Shown in pieces: positions 1 to 12,100 of a stretch of DNA of 64,000 bases. Both the position numbers and the translations under genes were made by a program. The DNA is taken from contig OZ017753.1 of NCBI GenBank assembly GCA_963969365.1, forward strand, positions 2,418,001 to 2,482,000, given 5' to 3'. Source of the DNA: Asterochloris sp. CNOR1. Its lineage: Eukaryota; Chlorophyta; Trebouxiophyceae; Trebouxiales; Trebouxiaceae. The notes beneath the pieces are model-generated. The model was not told the DNA's origin. It was given only the letters and a program-made list of their open reading frames with translations, and made no database searches. How positions within the stretch are numbered: position 1 is the first letter of the stretch; each line of letters starts with the position of its first letter.

Positions 1-155
1 TCAACACAAATGCGGACAGCATGCATTTATCTGAATTCTGCCCCTGCAGTCTGACTGCTGTGGTGCCATGGTGTGGTTGCCAAATGGCATGTGGAGAAAG
101 GGGCACAGTCAACTTTGTTGGACCAGAGATGACCTGACGTCTGGAGACAGCATAA

Positions 156-3100
156 CTAATCTACATCTGCTTCTGAGAGCTTACGCTTCTGCTTCTTCTT
201 TGGGGGCTTGCGACCAGAGCCTTTGCTCTCAGGCTGCGGTACTGCAGAGACGTTGTTGTTCTCGCCTGTATGGCAGATTGTAAGGCCTATTTCCTGTTGA
301 TACATATGGCAGCTAAGCCTTGATGGTTTAATACGGTCAAGGACAAACAGATGCTTGGCTTCTGGCTTTACTAGTGCAAGCTTGTGCTACTCACCTCCTC
401 CAGCAGAAGCTCTTGCTTTGGTGGCCTTGCCACCCCGCCTATGGGTGGGGCACAGCCACTTGCCTCGCGGCACATCATCCAGGCCAGCGCAGTGCACGTG
501 CATTGCTGTGGTGCAGCCTGCCTTGGCCTGCAAGCAGCAGTGACTTCTTCATGGGGGCCTCAAGCATGGCTCTGCCAAGACTGGTGTTGGCAAAGCCGAT
601 GAGACTGACAAGGCAGGCAAGCCAGGCTCACACATGCTAAGATAGGTGCAATCTGGTGCAGACTGCCCCTTTGCTGCATGCGTCAACCCTGGCCAAGGGA
701 ATAGCAAGTCCACCCTAAGTCCACCCTTTGCAAGAGGCTGCATGGTACTTGCAACCAGGCCTGGCGCCTACATCTCGGATCAATTGTCTTAAGCACAGCA
801 CAGCAGATCTCACCTTTCAAGGTCTTCTTACCCAAATTCTGGTCTTCTTTACCAAAACGGGTTTTACATTTCACCCCCCTCACAGCACAGCAGGTGTGCC
901 ACCGTTTCCATGCTTCCCCGACAACACAGCAGGCCTCACTGCCCCCGCCTCACAACAGGAAGATCCCATTTTTCTTTACACAGCACAGCAGGCCGCACTG
1001 TTGTCACGTCCCCACAGCACAGCAGGCCCCACACTGTCTCCACTCACCTCGCAGCACAGCAAATCCCCTGGCAGCCCGCACACAGCGCAGTCAGCGTCCC
1101 AGTCATCCTGGGGTGGGGGGGCATCGCTGCCCGCCCCATCTGTCTCCTCCGGGTCAGGAGTGCCCCCCCGCACGCCAGCGTTGCCCAGGCGGATCTTGAG
1201 CTTGGGGGCGGGCCCCTTCACCGCCTTTGCGCTAGCCCTGCAGGCGAGGAGGAACTTGGAGGAACAGTTACTTGGGGCTGCAAAGCTCTATGGCATTCCC
1301 AAGGCCACTGACGGCCCACTAAAGCAATGCTGATGCTGACAGGCTCTGGGCAGTGCATGCGGCTGTGCAATTGCATGAAGGCAAAGGAGGCACCCACCTT
1401 GAGCGCTTCTTGGAGCTGGCAGGCGGCTCAGCAGCCTCGACAGCCGCAACAGCTGCAGGAGCTGCCTCGATCTCCCGCTCCCGCTTGGCACCCGAAGCCT
1501 GCACCATCAACGCCGCCACATGAGCGCGGCAGGCTATGCTTTCCAGATTGCAGTGCTGCAGACAAGATAAACCCGCAATGGAACTAACGACATTGGAGCA
1601 CGGGATAGTCGAGCCTTTGCTTCAAGTCCAGCCTTGTTCCCTTGTGCAGGAAGGCTCCCACCTGCTTGGCCAGCTTAGCCTTGCCTCCCTTGGCAGCTGC
1701 CTTTAACGCGGGGGCGATGGGGTCGGCATTCTTCATCTGGCGGGCTCGCCGGTTGTTCAGGCGCCGCAGCAGGGGCAGGGCCCTGCAGACATGTGCAGCC
1801 AGTCACAAGGTGTGTCGGGGTCTGTCACACGGGTGCAGAGCCATACAGCGCAGTCTGTGAGGGCATGGGGATGCTCTGGCAGACGGCAGCTTGCATGGGA
1901 AGCTGTGCCTTGCCCCACAGCTTGGCACAGTTGGCCAGCACATTTGCTGCACTGCCCACCATTGATAAGACACGGCCTGCTGGAAGCAGGCCAGAAGGTC
2001 TGGCTGGCTGCTCCCAGCGTAACAGAGTGAACCCTGGATGTGCCTGATGCAATCCAACCTCCCCTCATGACAGGGCTTCAGCAGGGCTGCCCTGCTGCAG
2101 AGCACGTGCAGCTCAAAGCAGTTGCATGTTTGTCTGGGCAAGGCATGAGGTGGGCTGACCTGTCGCACAGCACAGCGGAGCAGTAGGTCACTGCGTTGAC
2201 GGTGCCGGTTGCATGCGCCTCTGCCCGCATCTGCAGCCAGACCTGGCGTTCTCGCCCTGTCCGCCAGAGCCCCAGACGACTCCTGTGGGGCTGCAGCGCA
2301 GGCGCAGGCCTTGTTTGGGTGTGATTCCACGTCGTGATTATGTGAGTGTGCTGCGCCCCTCAAGGATGCATGTTGCCGAGGTGGGAGAGGCCCGACCTGG
2401 CCGTGAGTGGCCTGGTCCCCCAGCTGCAACACAGTGCACAGGCTGCCAGCCTGTCCTAATTCTTTGTTCTGTTGACCATGTCAGTACCTTCTGCATGTGG
2501 TGCATGCACCCCTGCAGCTGTGCTTCCTCAGCTCACAGAGAAACCCCCGCGGCACAGCGCATTTTTTGTTTGATGCATTTCTATGGGCACTTGTCTCCTT
2601 TGCACACCTTGTCAGTGCCCTCTGCATCTGAGGCGTCCAGTTCCTCGCAGGGCTGAGGGTACAGCATCTGCCTGCCGGCCCCTGGCGCCCCCACAGCCTC
2701 CACCTGCTGAGCTCCCGAGCCACTGAGCTCTGCTGCTTGAGGCCTGACCTTGCTGCCTGCTGCCTGCGGCGCTTGCAAGGTACCAGGAGCCTCATGCTGC
2801 TGCTCCTGCTTCACAGGTGAAGCCTCCCACTTCACAGGAGATGCCCCAGGCAGCGCTTGCCTGCCTGAGTCTGCGGCAGCTGAGCTGGACTGGGGCTGCG
2901 CCAGCAGGGAGGGCTGCTGCTGGGCAGCCGCAGACTCGCGTGTGCCCTGCCCGGCAGTATGACCAGTTGCTGGCACTGCTGCCTCAGGCCTCATCGCCAC
3001 ACCAGGAGGGGATTCAAGCGACCCCTGCTCCTGCTGTGCAGCTCCGGCAAGCCGGTCATCATCCTCCATGCTCTGCCCAGCACCTCTGCCACTGGGCGCA

Positions 3101-6100
3101 GGGGAGGCTTCCATTTTGAAGGGCAGAAACTGCTGCAGCTTGGCTGCCGCTGCTGAGGTGGTGGGCGGCGCAGCAGGGGCAGCGCCATCGTCCATCCCAA
3201 ATGGCAGCGCCTGCTGCAGCTCAGCAGCTGCTGCCGCTGCAGTTGGCGGGGCGGGCTCTGCCCGCCCTGCCTCCTGCGGCTGGCCGCCACCTGAATAGGG
3301 CTCGTGGGGCTCAGGGCCAGGCTCGTCCACAACCAAGATCTTGGCTGCCATGTCAGCAGATGCAGGTGCAGAGCTGGCTGCTGCGATCTCAGAGGGGCCA
3401 GCAGCAGCAGCAGAGGGCCCTGCCAGGTCAACAGGAGCAGACGGCTGGGCCGTCTGCAGGCCAGCTGCTACTGCGCCAGAGGGCGCCACTGCAGCACCTG
3501 CGGGGGCAGCCAGCCCAGCAGAAGCGAGCTGCTGGGTTGCCGGTGGCATGAAGCTGCTGATGTGCATGGCGTCCGGCATGGCCTCATCTGGCAGGTCACC
3601 AGCACCGTCCACCTGCAGCACCCACACAATCAGTGAGCATGATATTGCCAGCGCAAGGCCGCCTGAAGGCATTCGCATCTATACCTGCACCGCTAACACA
3701 ACCATCCTTGAATTTTGTCCAGGCAGGATTTTTGCCGGACAAGCAGCGCAATGCAGGCTATGGGCAATGCCGTCCTTCTGCAGCACTACGGCACTCCGTG
3801 ACAAGAACAGCAGCAGTGTGTGGTGATGGCAGAAACCACCGCATTGTGGCAGGGCCAGGCCTTGCTCACGCCAGGTGCTGCTAGAGGGACACATGAGGCC
3901 CAAATGCCCAGTGCTCATTGTGGCAGCAGGCAAGCAACAAAGCATGACCCAAGCTCAGCCAATGCAGCCGACGTGTTGCAACCAGGGAATGATCTCAAAA
4001 CAGGGGTGCTAACTCCAGCAAATCCCTGCAAATGGAGCAGGGCGGAATGCAGCAACATGAGTGACGACGGCTAACAAATACCAGGAGCAGCATGTCATAT
4101 ACAGCTGCCGAGGAGTTCTGATGGGCAGACAATGTTGACAGCTGTTGGAGAACTGTGGCGAGCAACAAGATTCTGGTGCCCGCAGGACCACATTTGTGCG
4201 GTGGCGCACCTGCATGAGCACCGGCCCCGACTCCTGCTTGACAGCTGCTCCTTGGGGAGAGCATTGCCGCCGGGCAGGGGTGCTTGCCCCTGATGGGGCT
4301 GGCGCAGGCAGGGCAGGTAGCTCGGCGCCCGGCAGCGTGGCTGGTGTGGGCAGTACTGCAGGTGGTGGTGCAGGGCATGTGATCAAAGCTTGCAAGACAT
4401 GATGTTGTACATCTGGTGCCTCAGACTGCACCAGCCAGACAGGACGCTGGGAGTGGCCCTGCCCCTTGGTCGTCCACTGCTTGAATGGATATGAACTGCC
4501 CGCTACCCAAGGCTGACCTCTCCCTCCCCTAGTTCTAAGAAAGCAGCCAAATGCCTAGAAGGCAAGCAATACACTGCCTACAGCCATCAGGACCTAGCTG
4601 AAGGACAATGTGAGCTCTGCCAGCCCCCCAGCATCTCCTGTGTCTCCATAGCAAAGAGGCTCAACAAGTGGACAGTCGGCAGATGCATCGCACATGGACT
4701 GGATGCGTATACATGGCCAAGCCCATGGTCAAGATCCCTGCATCCTTATGACTTCTGAAGCCTGGGCTGTGCCACTCCAGAGGCTCCGTCAGCTCACTCC
4801 CAGCCAAAAGGCACCATTAGCTCATGCTTGGGCTGCCATTCCACCTCAATCAACCAACAGGACTTGGCCAAGAAGCATCCACTGAGCTCACGCTTGGGCT
4901 GCCCCTCCCCCAGGCCCCCCACCATCTCCTCCATCTCCTGCAGCTGCTCTGCAAACACGCCGGCATCGAAGACCTCCCGCATCTGGCGGAGCAGGGCCTC
5001 TGCTGCCTGCTGCTGGTGCACCAGGTGGGGCAGGAATTGCTCCAAAAGGGCTCCTGCCTCGTCAGCTGCCATCTGCACACGCCAGGGGTGAAGCCTCAGA
5101 CTGGCAGTGCGCCGGTTAGCAGGGCGTCCACCAGGCAAGGCAGGAGGTGCTCCAGCAGGACAGTTGCCTGTTGAGCTGCTGGTGACAAGGAGCAGGCGCA
5201 GTGGCTGATTGAGCCCCTGTAGAGGCTGGAGTTGCCTAGATTGACATCAAAGCACAAGCCGCCGGCCCCGATGGGCGTAGCACTGGTCCCCTGGACAAGC
5301 TCGGGAGGTCTGCTGGTTCAGGACGTTGAATCTCGGGGGCATGCTGCACCATCTGGACGCCTCGACAAAGGGTCTGTGGGCGGCATGGGCAGCTCAGAGG
5401 TGCAGACAAGGCTGACACGCTTGAAGCCGTGCCCTCACCCGGACTGCTTCCTGGTCCTGGGCATCTGCAGCCTCCTGCTGCTTCTGGGGAGCATGGTCCC
5501 CCTGCCCTCGACTCCTGCAGTGTGTGCTGTGTTCAGGGGGCAGCAGATGCAGTGCATGGCTTGGCAACAGCTTCTGCGCCCAGCGAAAGACCTGACCCTC
5601 TACAGAGCAAAGGGCTTTGAGTCTGGGGCATCCTCCATGCTTTGGGGACTGCCAGCCGACCAGGCAGCTTCTAGCAGCACCGCGCAGACAGCCTCCACGT
5701 GCAGGGCATGCTGCATGTACGCGGGCTGCCAGCTGCCCAGATGGCTCTTACTTGAACTGAATCTCTGGGGGATCTTGTGACAAGGTTGTGTGGCCAACAG
5801 GTTGAAGCAGGGCACCTGTAGAGGCAAGTGGAGCCCCAGCATGCCCACAAGACGCAGCCAGAGCCCCAGAACGCGGGGTGCCCATGCAGCTTGGGCTGCA
5901 AGCTGTGCAGCCCCTGACCGACCTCTCAACCTTTGACAGTGTGGCGTGAGTCTCCTCCACCAGACCAGCCTGACTTGGCCCACAAAGCTCACAACAGACA
6001 GCCATGCATGCTGCATGCCGGCAGGAGCTGCATGACTTGAGTCACCCAGGCCTCCACACGTGCCTGCAATGCCATTGCTATGCCCACTTGACTGACCTGT

Positions 6101-9100
6101 CAACCTCCGCCAAGTTGGCGTACGCCCCCTCCTCAAATGCGTCAGCAATGGCGCGGTACTTCCGGCGTAGCACGTTGAGCAGGACGCGCTCTCGGGCGCC
6201 CTTGCGGTTCAGGGCGGCCACCAGCGCATCCAGCTCGCCCTGGGTCTGGATGCACCCCATCTGACGCCCATCCTCTGACTCAATCAGGATGGTGGTGGGG
6301 TCACCTGCAACGAGCATGCCAGCAGGTAAGACATGGCTGACAGTGACTGAAAGGGCGGCCACTAAAGCAACCAGCTCGCCCTGGATCTGACCAAACCCTG
6401 TCCATAGGTTGACCTCTCCAACTCAATCAGGATGTGGTGGGGCCATTTAGAAGCCAGGCACTGCCCAAGGGGCGCACAGCTTGCATTGGCAACACTGCCT
6501 TCTGAGCAGGACAGCAGCAGCTGACTGAGTGATACACAAAATACCATCATGCTGGCGACGGCCTGGCCAAAGGGCAGACCTGCAGCAGCTGAAGTGCATG
6601 CTTGAGTCGCCCTTGTGTTGTGAGCAGCTCTGTTCCCTTGCCTTACTGGCAGGGAATCACAGCGCCCCTAAGCGCGCAGAGACCAAAGCCACACATCGCA
6701 TACTCACAGGCTGCTGATGGTTATGCAGCCAGCCAGCTGCACCTTTGTGGAATAATAAATGCAACTCTGGTGCCTGTCAAAGCCCAGCCCTGACGGATGG
6801 CTGCTGCGCAATGGGTAAAGTTGGCATCATCAGCATGCCTGGCGCAAGCTGGAAGAAACTGCCTGCACCTGGTGACCACCGGCAGCGCTGCCCATGCCTG
6901 TGTCGAGCAGCACACCCCGATAGGTGCCCGCTATGCAGGAGATAAGATGCCTGACGGCAGCTGTAAGAGGCGGGGTGCGCACCTGAGAACCACCAGTATC
7001 GCTGCTGGTGCCTGTCTGTGCCCAGCGGCGCAGTCCTGATGGTGGCAGCCGTCAGGCGCTGCTCCCAGTCCTGCTCCCGCGCTCGACGAGCCTCCTCCTC
7101 ATTCTCGGCCTGGCCCTGCTGGCTGCCTGCAGTCAGCCACAGACTGCTGCAGGTGGCCAGCTGCAGTCTTTGACATGGAGGCAGCTGGCAGTGGGGCAAG
7201 CTCAAAAGGCAGCTTATCTGGCCCTGCATGTGTCTGCCGGGGTGTCAACAAGGGCGCCCCTGATTGGGGTCAGCCTGGGCCTGCTGACTGCCTGCAGTGA
7301 GCCACAGTGGGCTGATGTGAGGCGTCCCAGGCCCACCACCCCCTCCACCCCCCCAACTAAACCAGTTAGGTGCCGCCTACATGCTGGTGCAACATGTGAC
7401 ATACAGCTGCAGGGCAGCTCAACTGCACATCTGGATGCTCTGGTCATCCAGAAGCGGCTGCTGGCTTGTAGTTGGTGACATCCTGACCAGCTGCATGGCT
7501 GCCAGGCAAGGCAGCTGCTGGCAAAGGTCGGCACAGCATTGCAGATGCTGAGGCACATCAAAATCGCAAGAGTGCTTGACGTGCTTGCTACAGCACCTGT
7601 GACTAAGAGACAAACACCCTCCAGAACGGCAAGAACCAAGCACTGACCCTGCATGGCATGGTCAAACCCTCAGTGGCCTGAGAAAGGCACATCAGGGTCC
7701 CCACCTGGTCCGAAGCCGTCCTGGGCTGCCCTGGCCCCTGGGGTGGCCGAGGATCTGCGCTGCTGGTATCCCTCCCCTCCCTCCTCATCCTCTCCATCCT
7801 CATCCTGGTCACCTGCAGGTGGCAGCGGTGGCTTGAGCTTGCTGCATTGCTTGACAGCAGCACTGCCAGAGTCATCACATGGGCAGCTGAATGACAAGGG
7901 CAATTGACCAAACTGGGCAGTCTCGTGCCCAGTGGCTCAGAGCATGTGGTGCTGTGCTGCATGGCAGACCTCACAAAGTTGAAACAAGAATCGCAGGGCT
8001 GCGGCCATGCTCAAGAAGTGCCCCAGTTGCTCCTGTAGCTGGCTCTGCAGCTGGTGGCTGCCACAGCCTGAAATGGACACACCACAGAACGTGCTGCGCA
8101 CAGACAGACCCGTGCCATTAATTTTGTCTCTGCTGTCCTCTTCCAAACAAAGCTCGTCTCCTCAGCATGTTTGCAGCCTCACGCACTCAGCATGCACCCC
8201 TGTTGTTGTCGCCACTACCACCTGCATGGTGGTCTTAAATCAGCCATACCTGGCTACAATACCCAACAGCCACAACGTTCTCTGTGAAGCCGCCCAGCCT
8301 TGAGCAGTGAGGCAAAGAGACAGATATGGAGAGCACCCACCCTCGTTCTTGTCGTCGCCGTCCTCATCGTCATTTGCATCCCCCTCCTCCTCCCCGGGTG
8401 GGGTCTGCCCCTCCCCAGGAGTGGCTGTGCCCTCCACCTTGGCGGGGCCATCCTTCTTGGCCGCTGCCTCTGCCTTTCTGCGCTCCTTGGCTTCTGCCTC
8501 CCGCTGCTTGCGTTGCCGCGTCTCCTGCAGGTACGTAACCCATTTTCAGTCAGCGCACCAAGGATCTGCTTTTCCTCACATGGCCTCAGGCTTGGCGAGC
8601 ACCCTGTGCCAGCGGATCAGCCACAGCCCCCTGCATGAGAAACAAGCTTTCTGTCATGTTCTGAATGACTTCTGTTGCTTGGCCTCCGCTTTGTGCTTCT
8701 TGCACTGCCACGTCTCCTGCAGGCAGGCCATTGCATGTGTGCATGTCGGCCTGATGACTGCCTCGCGCTTCAGCCCCTTCTGCAGGCAGCGTGGTGATGT
8801 AAAGCTGGAGGACCAGCACAGGGCATCCTGACTGCCATCTGCCCTGGACATGGGCCGTTGTGAATGCTCCCACCTCCTGGTGGGATGCCCAGAGGCACTG
8901 CCAACACAGTACATGCCAGCGCAAAGACGCCTGCTGCGCAGCAGATGCATGTTGCAAAGGCATCTGCTGAAGACAGAGAGGACCATGTGGCCCACCTCCA
9001 GGAAGCGGTGGTGCCTCTCAGAGTGGATTGCATTGATCTGGTCCACGCGCTGGCTGATGGTTTTCTTGACGGAGGGGCCATCCATGCAGTCGTTGCACAC

Positions 9101-12100
9101 AGCTGCCAGCAGGCGCAGGTGGAAGGCGGGAGTCAGCCTGCAGGGGGGCCCAGGCAGATGTCAGTCACCAGTCTTAGGAGCTCAGCCAAAAGGTAGGATT
9201 CCTTGGTGGAAGGCAGGAGTCAGCCTGCAGGGGAAGGCAGGCAGTTAATAGGATGGGAACACTTGAAATCACACAGAGGCATCCAGTATCGCCAGAATTG
9301 CAGGCAGCTGCCGGCGTGCATCAGGTTCTCTCGGTCAGCACTGGGAATGCTGCTGCAGGCTTGGCCTGGACAGCCCCATGCAGCCAGCTTGTGTACACAG
9401 CCTGCAACACATGTGCTTTGCACCCTCTGCCAGCGCAGGGCTAAGTGGGCACAGACAGGTGCATGTCAGCCAGCAAGGTGTGCGGCCACGTGCGTGTGCC
9501 AAGCACTTTCTGCCATGACAAGGCAGCTGGTAGAAGCAAAGACAGAATAGGGCAGGCCCAATGACGTAGCCGTACACATGTTTGCACACTGCAGTTGCGA
9601 AACCGCTGGGGATCGTGTGTTCTTGGGCTCACTGCTTCCCACAGGCAGCTGAGTGCACAAGCATCCGCATCCTGCAACGAGCAGCTGGTGCAGAGTGCAT
9701 GCTCAGGTGCACTAGATGTCCCCTGCCAGCACTGTCATCAGTTGTGGACAGGCAACATGATATAGCGCACCCTTTGGCAGATCAAGGCAGCTACCCTTTG
9801 AACTTTGCACTCACGTGTACCAGGCGTCCTCTGCCAGCACAAGGGCAGCCCGCACAGCCACCTCATGGTCCCTCAGGTAGGGTACCTCAGCATCCGAGCG
9901 CGTGAGCACCTCATCAGCGATGGGATGGGCGGCGCGGGAGGCCAGGAGGTAGCGCCGCAGCACCTCAGGCCACGTGGAGGCTGTCGTGACCCGCGCCCAC
10001 TTGCGGGCCTTGGCTGTGCTGATGCCGTGCTGCTGCTCGGCAGCCTGCAGGGCAGGGCCACAGGTTGACACCAGACAGGTTGCTGCTGCATCTGCACAAA
10101 GTCCTGCATGCACCAAATCAGGAGCTCCACTGTGCAGGGAGAGCTGACACAGCAGCACAGCAGGATGAGCAGCTGTACATGGAGCTGCGAAACATACTAT
10201 ATCACGGCTACCACAGCGTGAGCGCCAAGGCTAAGGGCTCACGTGGTCATGCAGCAGGATGCCGAGCAGCGTGCTGTACAGCTGGGCCAGGATGGTGGAG
10301 TCCAGGGGCCACAACGCTGCATGCTGCAGGGTGGCCAGGTCTAAGGGGTCCTCTGGCCACAGGTGCCGGAAGGTGGTGAAAAACTCCAGGACAGCCAGAG
10401 CATCCTTGAGGACTGTCTGGGCTGCTGTCCCAGGCAGCACTGGCTGCAGGCAGAAGAGGTGGCTTGATGCAACAAGGGCATGTTGCACGACTGCCTGGGC
10501 CACAGCAGCTGCAGCGACCCGGCCTTTGCTCGCAGCAGGTATACAATCAGCTCCTTGGCTGCAAGAGCCGGCACAGATTGGGCCAGCCAGGCCGTGCACC
10601 ACATACTCTGCGCATAGGCTGAATGCCAAGACTGCAACAATGTGGCAGCGGTATTGTGAGCTGCCATCAAGCAGCACCTAGCAAATGGCACACACTATGA
10701 TCAGGGGAGCTGAAGAGCTAAGGAAGACACAGAATGCACAGGCATGCAGCGGGCAGGGCAGCAGCCTTCACGTGCACTGCAGCAAGCATCTTGGACACAC
10801 AACTGGTCCTCGAAGAAGGTGCTCACTCAGGTCTGGGCCCTGGACAAGTGCCTGACCGTGTTGGTGTGCATGCACGAATATCATGGCCACCCAGAACATA
10901 GCTCACCTCGCTTTGGGCCATCCCCTAGAGGGCGACCTGGCCTCAGCAGCTAGCTGTATGGGAAGCTTTGCTTTGTGAACACAAAGCTTGCTCACCTCTG
11001 GCCTGAGCGGTCCCTGGACAATGGCCTTCAGGCGTCGCACCTCCTCCTCAGCCTTGTCAGCGGCCTCGCGTTTGGTGTCGGCGGCTGCTCTGGCTGGCCC
11101 CTGCAGCAGCCAGCACAGCGGCTTTCAGCTTTGCATCCACAAGCATGCTCAGCAGCTGTCAGACACCATTAGCTGTGTGGTACTGGAGGAGTCGGAGCTC
11201 ACTCCTGCTTTGCCTGTGCCAGGTAAACAATGGCAATACCTCATTTGCTCGCTGCAGCTGTCTCAAAAACACTCATCGTGTGGGCTTCCCCCAGCAGCGC
11301 TCCTTGAGTGGAGGTGTCTAGTGCTCCGCATGACAAGCCTGAGCACAGTTTGCCAATGCGTGACTACCCAGCAGGGCCTCACCGCCAGCTCCTGCGCCTG
11401 CTCCAGGCGCGCCTGCTCCTCACGGGGGGGACCCTCCTCCTTGACTCTCCGCTCAGTCTGGACTACCTGGCTTGCATGCGGAGCCGGGCTACGAGGGGGG
11501 CCGTCCTGGGCTGCACCATCTGTGTCCATGGGAGCTGGCCCATCCTGATCTGCAAAAGCATCCTTTGGGATTAACTCTAGCAGCACACAAGGGCAGAGAT
11601 ACTGCTGCCGCCAGCCAGGCTCATGTGCAGGCAGTCGAAGCAGCCCACCAGGGCGATAGAGAGTGTCAGTCTGGCAGCGTGATGTAGCTGTCGAACGACA
11701 ACATGCCCTTCTACACTGCTCCCTGTTATCATCTGATGCAAGCCAAGCTTAGGTGGAGGGGATGCAACTCAGTACAGCTTCTGTGATCATGAACTCAAGC
11801 GCACTTGGGTGGGCTCAGCTGGAGCGCGATACGGTCCCATCTTTGCTCTAAGGCATTGTTGTGCAGCCCAAGAGCCTCCTGGCCCGCCAGCACATGAAAG
11901 CTCTGGCCAAACGCTAAGCATGCTGCAAATGCTTCCCCCTGCAGCATGGCCTTCCCCTGAGCCAAATTCAGGCCACCACCTGCCACACCTGCACGTTAAA
12001 CCCTGCCTCACCTGCCCCATTGGCTTGTCCGTCTGCCTGACCATTTGCTGTAGCTGGTGAAGCCTCCCGCAGCCCCTCTGTGGCAGGCTGGCTGTCACCT

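Larger units (their letters stand above)
6105..9137 (-). other. WHIM1 and WHIM2 (WSD) exons
   Basis: Exon 8996-9137 encodes TPAFHLRLLAAVCNDCMDGP and VDQINAIHSE, a WHIM1 motif. Exon 6983-7126 encodes APLGTDRHQQRYWWFSG, and exon 6105-6304 encodes TTILIESEDG, then QGELDALVAALNRKGARERV; together these are WHIM2. In known DDT proteins WHIM motifs contact the ISWI ATPase and linker DNA. Charged linker exons 8341-8524 and 7705-7812 lie between them. Confidence 0.83.

Noticed and set aside
2581-2607. In-frame TAG after the 335-codon exon as the end of the chromatin gene
   Set aside because: A GTGTGC donor just before it keeps phase with downstream exons that encode a second PHD finger and an NLS-like tail, so one longer gene is preferred, though cDNA could overturn this.
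5640-5760. Minus-strand frame reading ALHVEAVCAVLLEAAW, slightly like the exon at 2160-2242
   Set aside because: No acceptor/donor pair gives a consistent phase, and the flanking exons already join without it.
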